A stretch of 49,959 bases of DNA, from positions 1 to 49,959 of the forward strand of contig JAFGEZ010000020.1 of assembly GCA_016931295.1 (NCBI GenBank). Direction: 5' to 3'. Under the pieces are notes generated by a model, which was not told the DNA's origin, did not search any database, and saw only the letters and a program-made list of their open reading frames with translations. Position numbers and translations under genes: made by a program. This document shows positions 9,888 through 18,473 of this stretch, piece by piece (position 1 is the stretch's first letter; the number at the start of each line of letters is the position of its first letter). The DNA is from Candidatus Krumholzibacteriota bacterium (GTDB lineage: Bacteria; Krumholzibacteriota; Krumholzibacteriia; Krumholzibacteriales; Krumholzibacteriaceae).

Positions 9888-10055
9888 GGGCGGCGGCCGG
9901 GAACGCGTCGCGGACGGCGGGCGCGCGTCCGCCGGCGCAAACGAACGGGCTGTCAGGAAATCGGCCAGCCGGCCCGCCAGCGGCCGGTCGGCGGGGGGGT
10001 CGCGATGCCCCCCGCGCGCCGCGTGGCATGTAATATATTGTCATAAAAGGGAGAT

Positions 10056-10316
10056 ATGGGATATTTTGTCGCGGACCCCGTTGGCCTGGGAATTGCAGTA
10101 TGCAACGTATCGACGTTCGTGTTGCTGGTATATCTCTTCCTGGGATATGTCGCTCCCGGACGGAGCAGGGTGCACGGGGCGCTCGACCGGGTGCTCGGGC
10201 CGGCGCTCAAGCCCCTCAGACGGGTTGCGACGATCAGGGGATTCGACGCGGCGCCGCTCCTGCTCGCCACGATCCTGCAATGTGTCGCCTTCGTGCTGGG
10301 AAGACGGCTTCCATGA
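10056..10316 (+). CDS. yggT: YggT-family membrane protein
   Basis: This 86-residue protein has two hydrophobic segments (about residues 11-31 and 64-82) separated by a basic loop containing ALDRVLGPALKPLRR. That matches the YggT/YlmG/Ycf19 family, although the usual GG-x-D-x-SP motif is degenerate (RGFDAAPLLLATIL). Family members sit in the inner membrane and are tied to cell division or osmotic tolerance; the mechanism is unsettled. The start has GGGAG just upstream. It lies between yggS and divIVA as in the Bacillus ylm cluster. An AT-rich patch at 10031-10039 could be a -10 element, but I see no -35. Confidence 0.85.
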   Translation: MGYFVADPVGLGIAVCNVSTFVLLVYLFLGYVAPGRSRVHGALDRVLGPALKPLRRVATIRGFDAAPLLLATILQCVAFVLGRRLP

Positions 10317-10415
10317 CGGGGGCGAGAAACGATGGAAACGACACGGTGAAACCCGCCAGCGGGGGAAACGGGTCCTGACGGTGCGCCGTCCGGTCCGCAG
10401 CGAGGAGGCAGAGCG

Positions 10416-11873
10416 ATGAGGATCACACCCCTCGACATCAGGAAACAGGAATTCCGGAAGACCATGCGCGGACTCGACGGCGACGAGGTGTACGCCTTCC
10501 TGACGACGGTCGCGGACGAGTACGAGGCGGTGCTGTCCGACAACAAGCGTATCCGCGAGCGCATCGTGGAGCTCGAGGAACGTCTCCAGGAGTACCGGGG
10601 GATCGAGAAGAACCTGCGGAACACCCTGTTGACCGCGGAGCGGGTGACCTCCGAGGCCAAGGAGAACGCGCACCGGGAGGCCGGGTTGATCGTCCGGGAG
10701 GCGGAGATGGAAGCCGAGCAGGCGGCCGCCTCGATCCGGGCGCACACGCAGCAGCTCCGCGGCGAGGTCCTCGAGCTGAAAAAGCAGAAAGACAACTATC
10801 TCACCCGCATGAAGACCCTTATCGAAAGCCACCGCAAGGTCCTCGACGGGTTCGAGGAGGATTTCGCGCACGCCGACGAGGAGATCGAGCGGATCGGCGA
10901 GCGGGTCGTCGAGGATGCCGAGCGGGCGGTCACGCCGCCGCGCATGAGTCGCGAGAAGATCACCGAGCCCTTCGGGCGCGAGACGACCGACAAGGTGACG
11001 TGGGGCGACGAGCGCAAGCGCGAGGAGGAGTCCCGACCGGTCGTTCCCCCGCCGGGATGGGATGGCTCGTCGTCCGACCGGAAAGAGACCGGTGCCGGAG
11101 AGACGATGAGCGCGCCGGCGCCCGGAACGCCGGCGGCCCCGGCGATAAAGCGCGCCGAGGCGTCCGGGCGTCCCCCGGCCCCGGCGATGGATCGGGGCCC
11201 GGCGCCGAACGGCCATGAGACGACCGCCGACGTGACGGTCGAGGAGACGCTCGGCGGTGTCGTCGAGAACGAGGCCCGCCGCATCGTGCAGCACAGTCTC
11301 GAGGAGAAGCTCTACCCCGGCCTGGACGCCGCGGACGGGCGCTCAATGCAGCCGGCGCCGCGGAGCGACGTTCCCGGGTACGCGCCGCTCGCCGGCGTGC
11401 CCGGCGGAGAGAAGCAGCCGCGGGCGCAGGAGGCGGCGTGGCCCGGCGCGGCGGAGGCGCCCGGCGCGCCCCTGGCGAACACCGGCGGGCCCGCCCCGGC
11501 GGAGAACGCGACGGCCGTGGAGACGCAGGCTCCTTTGCAGGCTTCCGACGACTGGAAGCAGTACGAGGTGCGGGATGCCCGCCCCGACTGGAAGGATTAC
11601 GAGATTCCCGTCGCCGGGAACGCATCCCCATCCACGGCGAACGACCGTGACAACGAGGTCGAGGAGGCGCTGAGCACGCTGACCGAAGCGGCCGGCGCGG
11701 CGACCGAGATGGCCGACCGGACCGCCCCGGAGGCGCCCGCGCCCCCGGCCGCGGCGGCCCCCTCCCCCGGGACCGGCCGGCCCGGGGAAAACGAGCCGAA
11801 GGAAGATGCCGAATCCACCTGGTCGATGGAGGAGCTGCGCAGGAACCTGTCGACCTTCGGGCGCGACGACTGA
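10416..11873 (+). CDS. divIVA: DivIVA-domain cell-division/polarity protein with a long disordered tail
   Basis: The N-terminus (ITPLDIRKQEFRKTMRGLD, then VYAFLTTVADEYE) is the DivIVA membrane-binding domain, followed by a coiled coil to about residue 165. From about 190 to 460 the chain is rich in Pro, Ala and Glu and probably disordered, interrupted by a more ordered block (TVEETLGGVVENEARRIVQ) and by two close copies of a DWK(Q/D)YE(V/I) motif. The last residues (STWSMEELRRNLSTFGRDD) look like a conserved amphipathic end. At 485 residues it is much longer than the usual ~150-250. DivIVA proteins sense negative membrane curvature and recruit partners to poles and septa. It sits between yggT and yggU/ileS as in Gram-positives. 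Confidence 0.9.
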   Translation: MRITPLDIRKQEFRKTMRGLDGDEVYAFLTTVADEYEAVLSDNKRIRERIVELEERLQEYRGIEKNLRNTLLTAERVTSEAKENAHREAGLIVREAEMEAEQAAASIRAHTQQLRGEVLELKKQKDNYLTRMKTLIESHRKVLDGFEEDFAHADEEIERIGERVVEDAERAVTPPRMSREKITEPFGRETTDKVTWGDERKREEESRPVVPPPGWDGSSSDRKETGAGETMSAPAPGTPAAPAIKRAEASGRPPAPAMDRGPAPNGHETTADVTVEETLGGVVENEARRIVQHSLEEKLYPGLDAADGRSMQPAPRSDVPGYAPLAGVPGGEKQPRAQEAAWPGAAEAPGAPLANTGGPAPAENATAVETQAPLQASDDWKQYEVRDARPDWKDYEIPVAGNASPSTANDRDNEVEEALSTLTEAAGAATEMADRTAPEAPAPPAAAAPSPGTGRPGENEPKEDAESTWSMEELRRNLSTFGRDD

Positions 11874-11890
11874 CGGTTCCGCCGGACGGC

Positions 11891-12184
11891 ATGAAGGATA
11901 TCAGAAGACGAACTGACGGGAGGGTCGGGTTCCGCGTGCGGATCCGGCCCTCCGCGCCGAAAGACGAGCTCCTCGGCTGGAACGACGCCGGGGAGCTTCG
12001 CGTACGCGTCCGCGCGCGTCCCGTGGAGGGCGCGGCGAACGACCGGCTCGTCGCGTTCCTCGCGGAACTCCTCGGCGTCGGGCGCCGCGAGATCGTCATA
12101 GAATCGGGTCTCCAGTCCCGCGTGAAGACCGTCTCGGCGCCTCCCGGCGCCGAGACGGCGCTCGCCGGATTCCCCGACGCGTGA
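11891..12184 (+). CDS. yggU: DUF167 / YggU-family protein
   Basis: This 97-residue protein shows the DUF167 pattern: VRIRPSAPKDELLGW, then LRVRVRARPVEGAANDRLVAFLAELLGV, then IVIESGLQSRVKTV. The family is a small alpha/beta fold of unknown function, often encoded beside yggT and yggS. It starts 17 bp after divIVA, so the two are probably co-transcribed. The codon bias matches its neighbours. Confidence 0.93.
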   Translation: MKDIRRRTDGRVGFRVRIRPSAPKDELLGWNDAGELRVRVRARPVEGAANDRLVAFLAELLGVGRREIVIESGLQSRVKTVSAPPGAETALAGFPDA

Positions 12185-12203
12185 GTTCCCGCTCATTTCG
12201 CCC

Positions 12204-12232
12204 TTGTTTGCGGCCGACCCTCCGTGTATAAA
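12204..12232 (+). promoter_or_regulatory. Sigma-70-type promoter for the purine nucleoside phosphorylase gene
   Basis: TTGTTT (12204-12209) and TATAAA (12227-12232) are spaced by 17 bp, with a TG directly before the -10. The expected transcription start is near 12239, about 38 nt before the GTG start. Confidence 0.65.
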
Positions 12233-12276
12233 CGGTTCGTGCCGGCGCGTGCCGGCCGGAACGGAAGGGGATCGTC

Positions 12277-13101
12277 GTGTCGGACCTCCATGCCCGGATC
12301 AGGGAAAGCGTTCGATTCATCAGGAAACAAGGCGGCGAAAAGCCCTCCTTCGGCATCGTCCTCGGCAGCGGCCTCGGCGGCCTGGCGAAGAAGATCAGGG
12401 CGGGGGTCAAGATCCCCTACGGCGAGATCCCCCATTTCCCCGTCTCGACGGTCGGGGGGCTCCACGCCGGCAACCTGGTTCTCGGCGAGCTGGCCGGCAG
12501 GCGCGTCGTCGTCATGGAGGGGCGCGTCCACTACTACGAGGGCTACACGATGCGGGAGGTCGTCTATCCGGTCCGCGTCATGCGGGCTCTCGGCGCCCGC
12601 TCGCTCATTCTCACATCGGCGGTCGGCTCGATGAATCCCCACTTTTCCCGGGGGGACGTCGTCGCGATCACCGACCACATCAACCTCATGGGAGACAATC
12701 CCCTGATCGGCCCGAACGACGAACGGATCGGGCCGCGGTTTCCCGACATGAGCGAACCATACGACCGGGCGTACATCGATCTCTTCGAGAAGGTCGCTCT
12801 CGACCGCCGCATTCCCGTCAGGCGGGGCGTGCTCGCCGCGATGGCCGGCCCGAGTCTCGAGACCGCCGCCGAATACCGGTTCCTCCGCCGGATCGGCGCC
12901 GATGTCGTCGGGATGTCGATGGTTCCCGAGAACCTCGCGGCGGTCCACGGCGGCATGCGGGTGCTCGGCATCTCCATCGTCACCGATACGGCCCTGCCGG
13001 ACTGCCTCGAGCCGGTCGATATCGCCGAGATCGTGCGTACGGCGAAGCGGGGCGGAACGAAGCTCGGGACGCTCGTAACAGAGTTCCTCGGAAGGGTCTG
13101 A
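12277..13101 (+). CDS. punA: Purine nucleoside phosphorylase, trimeric PNP/MTAP superfamily
   Basis: This 274-residue enzyme belongs to the PNP-I family, which splits purine nucleosides with phosphate. Visible motifs are the phosphate loop GIVLGSGLGGLAKKI, MEGRVHYYEGYTMREV, LTSAVGSMNP and the nucleoside-binding ADVVGMSMVPENLAA. The GTG start at 12277 follows GGAAGGGG at 6 bp. One key position is unusual: where 6-oxopurine PNPs have Asn (as in ITN; human N243), this protein has D237 in SIVTDTALPD. Asp at that position is found in methylthioadenosine phosphorylases, which take 6-aminopurines. Family assignment is firm; substrate preference is uncertain. Confidence 0.9.
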   Translation: MSDLHARIRESVRFIRKQGGEKPSFGIVLGSGLGGLAKKIRAGVKIPYGEIPHFPVSTVGGLHAGNLVLGELAGRRVVVMEGRVHYYEGYTMREVVYPVRVMRALGARSLILTSAVGSMNPHFSRGDVVAITDHINLMGDNPLIGPNDERIGPRFPDMSEPYDRAYIDLFEKVALDRRIPVRRGVLAAMAGPSLETAAEYRFLRRIGADVVGMSMVPENLAAVHGGMRVLGISIVTDTALPDCLEPVDIAEIVRTAKRGGTKLGTLVTEFLGRV

Positions 13102-13195
13102 GCGTATCCGGCCTTCCGCGGGAGATGGCCGCCCGCGGGCGGTCCGTCCGCCTCCCCGCGGCGCCGCGAGGCGCGGAAGGGCCGGGCGGAAGGGC

Positions 13196-13224
13196 TTGAC
13201 AGCCCCGCGCCGAATATATATAAG
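13196..13224 (+). promoter_or_regulatory. Strong sigma-70-type promoter upstream of ileS
   Basis: TTGACA (13196-13201) and TATAAG (13219-13224) are separated by exactly 17 bp, within an AT-rich island in otherwise very GC-rich DNA. The leader to the ileS start is about 100 nt. I see no convincing T-box (no specifier-type stem and antiterminator), so tRNA-dependent control is not claimed. Confidence 0.75.
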
Positions 13225-13331
13225 ATACTATTCCCGTCGGGCCCGGTATCGCACCGACGCATCGGGCGGGGCGGGCATGCGGTCGACGCGGCCTCCCGCG
13301 CCAGGGAGGCGGCGAGGCAACGGAGCGACTC

Positions 13332-16300
13332 ATGAACAGCGGACGGACACGGCGCTACGCCGAGCTTCAGCCACAGCGGCGGGCGATCGAGACGGAGGCG
13401 GAGATCCTCCGGTTCTGGGAGACGCACGGTATCTTCCGGGAGAGCGTCGAGTCCCGTCCCGCCGACCGGCCCTTCGTCTTCTACGAGGGACCGCCCACGG
13501 CCAACGGCCGGCCGGGCGTCCATCACGCCCTCTCCCGTACGATCAAGGACATCGTCTGCCGCTACCGCACGATGCGCGGCTACCGCGTGGTCCGCAAGGC
13601 GGGCTGGGACACCCACGGCCTCCCCGTCGAGATCGAGGTCGAACACACCCTCGGGCTCGACGGCAAGGACCAGATCGAGGAGTACGGCGTCGCCGCCTTC
13701 AACGCCGAGTGCCGCAAGAGCGTCTTCAGGTACCTCGACGAGTGGCACGATTTCACGCGCAGGCTCGGCTACTGGCTCGATCTCGACGAGCCGTACGTGA
13801 CCTGCACGAACGAGTACATCGAATCGGTCTGGTGGATCCTCAAGCAGTTCTGGGACCAGGACATGCTCTACGAGGGACACAAGATCGTTCCCTACTGCCC
13901 GCGCTGCGGCACGTCCCTCTCGAGCCACGAGGTCTCGCAGGGGTATCGCGACGTCAGCGATCCGTCGATCTTCATCAAGCTGAAGATCCCCGGCGATGAC
14001 GCCTCTTTCCTCGTCTGGACGACGACGCCCTGGACGCTCGTCTCCAACGTCGCCCTCGCCGTCGGTCCCGAGTACGATTACGTCCGCGTGCGCCACGGCG
14101 GGGAGGAACTGATACTCGCCGAGGCCCTCCTCGACGTCCTCGAGGGACCCCGGGAGATCCTCGCCTCCATGAAGGGCCGCGAGCTCGTCGGCCGCCGGTA
14201 CGAGCCGTGCTTTCCCTTCTTCGCCGGAACCGAAGGGGCCTTCCGCGTCATCGCGGCCGATTTCGTGACCCTGTCCGACGGGACGGGGATCGTCCACGTC
14301 GCACCGGCCTTCGGGGAGGACGACTACCGGGCCGGCCGCGAGGAGGGGCTTCCCTTCATCCAGCCCGTCGACGCCGAGGGCAGGTTCACCGCGGAGATCC
14401 CCCCCTGGGCGGGGCTGTTCATCAAGGAGGCCGATCCGCGCATTATCGAGGACCTCGATTCGCGCGGCATCCTCTACCGATCGGCGACGATCGAGCACTC
14501 GTACCCCTTCTGCTGGCGGTGCGATTCGCCGCTCGTCTACTACGCGCGGCGCTCCTGGTACATCAGGACGACGGCCTTCAAGGATCTCCTCATCGAGGCG
14601 AACGGCAAGGTCGAATGGTTCCCGCCCGAGCTCGGCGAGAACCGATTCGCCCGCTGGCTCGAGGGGAACATCGACTGGGCGCTCAGCCGCGAGCGGTACT
14701 GGGGCACTCCCCTGAACATCTGGACCTGCGGGTCCTGCGAGGAGAAGTTCTGCATCGGGAGCGTCGAGGAGCTGCGCTCGATCTCCGAGCCGATCCCCGG
14801 GGATTTCGATCTGCACAAGCCGTTCATCGACGATCTCGACGTCGGGTGTCCGGTGTGCGGCGGCAGGATGACGCGCGTTTCCGAAGTGATCGATTGCTGG
14901 TTCGATTCGGGATCGATGCCCTTCGCCCAGTACCACTACCCGCACGAGAACATGGATATCTTCCGGGAGCAGTACCCCGCCGAGTTCATCAGCGAGGGGG
15001 TCGACCAGACGCGCGGCTGGTTCTACTCGCTGCTCGCCATCGGCGCCTTCCTGACGAAGGAGAGCCCCTACCGGCGATGCCTGCCGCACGGGATGGTCCT
15101 CGACCGCGACGGCCAGAAGATGAGCAAGAGCCGCGGAAACGCCGTGTTCGCCAGCGACGCCCTGGCAGCCGACGGGGCGGACGCCCTGCGCTGGTATCTC
15201 ATGACGAGCGGCGCGCCCTACCTGCCCAAGCGGTACGACCAGGACGCCCTCCGCGACGCGGCGAACAAGTTTCTCGGGACGTTGCGGAACCTCTACAACT
15301 TCTTCTCGCTCTACGCCGAGATCGACGGATTCGAGCCGGGAAACGAACCGTCCACGGGAAATACCCTCGATCGCTGGATCGTATCCCGCTTCAATTCGAC
15401 GGCCGCAACGGTCGCCGAAGCCCTCGACGCCTACGAGCTGGCGAGGGCCGCACGGACGATCCAGGGGTTCGTCATCGACGAGTTGAGCAACTGGTATCTC
15501 CGTCGGTCGCGCCGGCGCTTCTGGAAGAACGAGATGAGCGGGGACAAGCGGGCCGCCTACGAGACCTTCCATCACGTCCTCGACGGGGTCACGCGTCTCG
15601 CCGCGCCGTTCGTCCCCTTCCTCGCCGAGGCGATCTTCCGCCGTCTCCGGGGCGCCGTGGAGGAGGAGGGCGCGAGCGTCCACCTGGAGGCCTTTCCCGC
15701 GCCCGACGAGAAACGGATCGACGAGAAGCTCGAGGCGGGGATGAAGGGCGTTCTCAGGGCGGTGACGATCGGGCGGGCCGCGCGGAACAAGGCGGGGGTC
15801 AAGGTGCGCACTCCCCTCGCCGCGATGTACGTCCACAATCCCCGCGCGGAAGAGAGGGGCTGGTTGAAAAACGAGGAGCTCGTCCTCCTCGTCGCCGACG
15901 AGTTGAACGTCAAGAAGATCGTTTTCGTCGACGGCGTCGACGATTACATATCGTTCAGCGTGAAGCCCGACTATGCCGTTCTCGGCAAGCGGTTCGGAAA
16001 GGCGATGAAGCAGGTCGCCTCCGTTCTCGAAACGCTGGGCGCGGCGGATATCGCCGCGATCGCGGGCGACGGCACGGTCGATATCGAGATCGACGGCCGC
16101 CGCGAGACGATCTCGGCCGGCGAGGTCAAGGTGATCCGCGAAACCGCCGAGGGATTCGAGGCGGAGACGGAGGGGAGCGATACGGTGGTGCTCGACGTCC
16201 GGTTGACCCCGGAGCTCGTCCGCGAGGGCCTGGCGCGCGATATCGTGAATCGCATCCAGAACTTCCGGAAGGAGTCGGGGCTCGAGGTGAACGACCGGAT

Positions 16301-16478
16301 CAGGATCGCCTGGGACGGCCCGGCGGAGATCGAGCGCGTCGTCGGGGAGTTCGGCGACCACATTTGCGGCGAGATCCTCGCCGAATCGCTGGAGCGCGGA
16401 GCGAGAAACTGGGAGTTCGAGACACGGTTCACCATAGACGAGTTCGAGATCGACATCCGGATGGAGAAGGCCCGATGA
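13332..16478 (+). CDS. ileS: Isoleucyl-tRNA synthetase
   Basis: This 1048-residue class Ia synthetase charges tRNA-Ile. It shows YEGPPTANGRPGVHHAL (HIGH-equivalent, residues 62-65 GVHH), the CP1 editing domain (VWTTTPWTLVSNVALAV; GTGIVHVAPAFGEDD), WFDSGSMPFAQ, EGVDQTRGWFYSLL and the KMSKS loop at residues 596-600. An anticodon-binding helical domain and an extended C-terminus follow. The length and the HH-type signature resemble the longer eukaryote-like (type 2) bacterial IleRS, a group often less sensitive to mupirocin; that is inference. It opens a tight group with the DksA-like gene, lspA and rluD, as in many bacteria. Confidence 0.97.
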   Translation: MNSGRTRRYAELQPQRRAIETEAEILRFWETHGIFRESVESRPADRPFVFYEGPPTANGRPGVHHALSRTIKDIVCRYRTMRGYRVVRKAGWDTHGLPVEIEVEHTLGLDGKDQIEEYGVAAFNAECRKSVFRYLDEWHDFTRRLGYWLDLDEPYVTCTNEYIESVWWILKQFWDQDMLYEGHKIVPYCPRCGTSLSSHEVSQGYRDVSDPSIFIKLKIPGDDASFLVWTTTPWTLVSNVALAVGPEYDYVRVRHGGEELILAEALLDVLEGPREILASMKGRELVGRRYEPCFPFFAGTEGAFRVIAADFVTLSDGTGIVHVAPAFGEDDYRAGREEGLPFIQPVDAEGRFTAEIPPWAGLFIKEADPRIIEDLDSRGILYRSATIEHSYPFCWRCDSPLVYYARRSWYIRTTAFKDLLIEANGKVEWFPPELGENRFARWLEGNIDWALSRERYWGTPLNIWTCGSCEEKFCIGSVEELRSISEPIPGDFDLHKPFIDDLDVGCPVCGGRMTRVSEVIDCWFDSGSMPFAQYHYPHENMDIFREQYPAEFISEGVDQTRGWFYSLLAIGAFLTKESPYRRCLPHGMVLDRDGQKMSKSRGNAVFASDALAADGADALRWYLMTSGAPYLPKRYDQDALRDAANKFLGTLRNLYNFFSLYAEIDGFEPGNEPSTGNTLDRWIVSRFNSTAATVAEALDAYELARAARTIQGFVIDELSNWYLRRSRRRFWKNEMSGDKRAAYETFHHVLDGVTRLAAPFVPFLAEAIFRRLRGAVEEEGASVHLEAFPAPDEKRIDEKLEAGMKGVLRAVTIGRAARNKAGVKVRTPLAAMYVHNPRAEERGWLKNEELVLLVADELNVKKIVFVDGVDDYISFSVKPDYAVLGKRFGKAMKQVASVLETLGAADIAAIAGDGTVDIEIDGRRETISAGEVKVIRETAEGFEAETEGSDTVVLDVRLTPELVREGLARDIVNRIQNFRKESGLEVNDRIRIAWDGPAEIERVVGEFGDHICGEILAESLERGARNWEFETRFTIDEFEIDIRMEKAR

Positions 16479-16503
16479 CCTTGTTCAGGGGGGAAGAGCC
16501 GCG

Positions 16504-16908
16504 ATGACCGACAAGAAAGCGAAGAAGAAGTACACGAAAAAGGAACTCGAGAGGTTCCGCAAGCTCATCATCGACGAGCGCGAGCGCATCCTCAAGCAGC
16601 TCGGGCGCATCGAGGAGACGATCACCGAGTCCTCAGAGGACGGGGAGGGTTCCAAGCAGTCCTACTCCAACCACCTCGCCGATCTCGGCACCGACTACAT
16701 GGAGAAGGAGAAGAATTTCTACTACGCGACGCAGGAGGGGCACTACCTCCGATCCCTCGACCTGGCCCTCGAGCGTCTCGACCGGGGCGAGTACGGCATC
16801 TGCGAGGAGTGCAGCCAGCTCATCGCCGCGAAACGTCTCGAGGCGGTGCCCAGCGCGAAGCTCTGCATCCAGTGCAAGAGTGGCAAGGAAAAGAACAAGA
16901 GGCGCTGA
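16504..16908 (+). CDS. TraR/DksA-family zinc-finger protein
   Basis: The first ~100 residues of this 134-residue protein form a charged helical hairpin. The C-terminus carries a C4 zinc finger, CEEC-x17-CIQC, with the family's IPxxR-like connector (AVPSAKL). DksA proteins enter the RNA polymerase secondary channel and alter initiation with ppGpp; members like this one, without a clear DxxDxA tip, may instead resemble B. subtilis YlyA. YlyA sits at exactly this place, between ileS and lspA, which favours it as the closest functional analogue. GGGGGGAAG lies just upstream of the ATG. Confidence 0.9.
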   Translation: MTDKKAKKKYTKKELERFRKLIIDERERILKQLGRIEETITESSEDGEGSKQSYSNHLADLGTDYMEKEKNFYYATQEGHYLRSLDLALERLDRGEYGICEECSQLIAAKRLEAVPSAKLCIQCKSGKEKNKRR

Positions 16909-16911
16909 GAC

Positions 16912-17403
16912 GTGCTCTATTTCACCATCGCCGCGCTGGTCGTCATCCTCGACCAGTCCTCCAAGAGGATCATCTGGGAACTCTTCAGGTTCTCCGGCGG
17001 GACCGATCTCATCGACGGCGTTCTCCGGATCACCCTGAGCAAGAACGAGGGGGCCGTCCTCGGCATCCTCGCCGGTTCGCGGACGATCCTCATCGCCGTC
17101 ACGATCGCGGCGATCGTCGCCCTCATCGTCTTCTCGTATCGCATGCGGTACGCGCCGCTGCTGAAACGCGTCTGTCTCGGACTCATCCTCGGCGGGGCGT
17201 TCGGCAACCTCATCGACCGGATCGCCGCCGGCGAGGTCCTCGATTTCATCGACATGGGTATCGGCTCCTACCGATGGCCCGTCTACAACGTCGCGGACAT
17301 CGCCGTGACCGTCGGAGCCGTCGTCCTGATCGCCGGGTTCCTCCGCGACCCGCGAGAGGATGATCGCGGGAATCGCCCGGCGCCGGCGGACCCCGCCTCC
17401 TGA
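16912..17403 (+). CDS. lspA: Lipoprotein signal peptidase II
   Basis: This 163-residue membrane protein has four hydrophobic segments and the two catalytic aspartates of LspA, in GNLIDRIAAGEVLDFID and YNVADIAVTVG. LDQSSK near the N-terminus is also typical. It removes signal peptides from diacylglyceryl-modified prolipoproteins at the inner membrane, matching the many lipobox proteins in this window. The start is GTG at 16912, 3 bp after the DksA-like stop, so translation is probably coupled. The tail after residue 145 (Asp/Arg/Pro-rich) is not conserved. Confidence 0.96.
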   Translation: MLYFTIAALVVILDQSSKRIIWELFRFSGGTDLIDGVLRITLSKNEGAVLGILAGSRTILIAVTIAAIVALIVFSYRMRYAPLLKRVCLGLILGGAFGNLIDRIAAGEVLDFIDMGIGSYRWPVYNVADIAVTVGAVVLIAGFLRDPREDDRGNRPAPADPAS

Positions 17404-17440
17404 CGCCGCCGCCCGACCGACGAACCGCGAAAGGAGCATC

Positions 17441-18430
17441 GTGGACGACCGGATGGTCCATAGCTTCGTCGTCGACGAGGAGCAGGAGGGAGAGCGCATC
17501 GACTCCTTCCTCGGCGACCGCGTCCCCGAGCTCTCCCGATCCCGCGTCCAGAAGGAGATACGCGCCGGCGGCGTCCTGGCGAACGGCGCGGTCATCGCAA
17601 AATCATCGCATCGCGTGCGCGAGGGAGACCGCATCTCGCTCTCCTTCGCTCCCCCCCGACCGCCGGCGGTCGAACCGGAGGATATCCCCCTCGCCATCGT
17701 CTACGAGGACAGTTATGTCGTGGTCGTCGACAAGGCGGCGGGGATGGTGGTCCATCCGGCTCCTGGGCACGCGCGGGGGACGCTCGTCAACGCCCTCCTG
17801 CATCACTGCGGCGATCTGTCCGGCATCGGCGGCGTGCTGCGGCCGGGAATCGTCCACCGCCTCGATGCCGGGACGACGGGGCTCCTCGTCGCCGCCAAGA
17901 ACGACGAGGCGCATATCTCGCTGTCCCGTCAATTGATGGAACGTTCCGTCTCGCGCATCTATCGCGCGCTCGTCTGGGGCTCGATGCCGGCGCCCGAGGG
18001 GGTCGTCGATCGCCCCGTCGGCCGTTCGCCCCGGGACCGGCGGAAGATGGCCGTGGTCGCCGGCGGCAAGCCCGCCGTCACGTCCTACTCTGTGCTAGAC
18101 ACCCGAAATCCGTTCCAGTATATTGTTCTCAAGCTCGGGACAGGCAGAACGCACCAGATCCGGGTGCATCTCTCGCACGAGGGGCACCCGGTGCTCGGCG
18201 ACCCGGAGTACGGCGGTCGACGGGCGCAAAAGGCGGCGTTGCGGAAAGAGGAGCTCGACCTGGCGAACCGGGCGCTGGCCCTGATCGACCGCCAGGCGCT
18301 TCACGCGGCGAAGCTGGCGTTCACGCACCCGCGGTCGGGGGAGAGGATGCGGTTCGCTTCGAACCCGCCGGCCGACATGGCGGCGGTCCTCGACCTGCTC
18401 GGACTGGCCGCCGGCGAACCCGATCGATGA
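17441..18430 (+). CDS. rluD: RluD-family 23S rRNA pseudouridine synthase
   Basis: An N-terminal S4 RNA-binding domain (DSFLGDRVPELSRSRVQKEI, about residues 17-75) is followed by a RluA-type catalytic domain with the aspartate D142 in VHRLDAGTTGLLV. GTGRTHQIRVHLSHEGHPV is the second hallmark. RluD-type enzymes make pseudouridines in helix 69 of 23S rRNA; the exact site here is inferred. The frame is open to 17360, but GTG 17441 is preferred: AAAGGAG lies 4 bp upstream and the earlier region overlaps lspA. This gives 329 residues, a normal length. It follows lspA as in B. subtilis (ylyB). Confidence 0.93.
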   Translation: MDDRMVHSFVVDEEQEGERIDSFLGDRVPELSRSRVQKEIRAGGVLANGAVIAKSSHRVREGDRISLSFAPPRPPAVEPEDIPLAIVYEDSYVVVVDKAAGMVVHPAPGHARGTLVNALLHHCGDLSGIGGVLRPGIVHRLDAGTTGLLVAAKNDEAHISLSRQLMERSVSRIYRALVWGSMPAPEGVVDRPVGRSPRDRRKMAVVAGGKPAVTSYSVLDTRNPFQYIVLKLGTGRTHQIRVHLSHEGHPVLGDPEYGGRRAQKAALRKEELDLANRALALIDRQALHAAKLAFTHPRSGERMRFASNPPADMAAVLDLLGLAAGEPDR

Positions 18431-18473
18431 CGCCCGGAACCGCGACGCGACCGGGCGATTCCGTGGAGGTTCC

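Noticed and set aside
10313-10378. 21-codon ORF overlapping the yggT stop
   Set aside because: Too short, no hydrophobic or conserved pattern, and the ATGA overlap can arise by chance.
13225-13331. T-box riboswitch before ileS
   Set aside because: The leader is only about 100 nt and no specifier loop, T-box sequence or antiterminator could be recognised.
12564-16361. Very long antisense ORF (1265 codons, minus) opposite ileS, and similar ones at 6726-9788 and 28846-31878
   Set aside because: The codons are complementary to genuine coding frames in GC-rich DNA, the composition is Arg/Asp/Gly/Val-biased without domains, and the sense genes are unambiguous.
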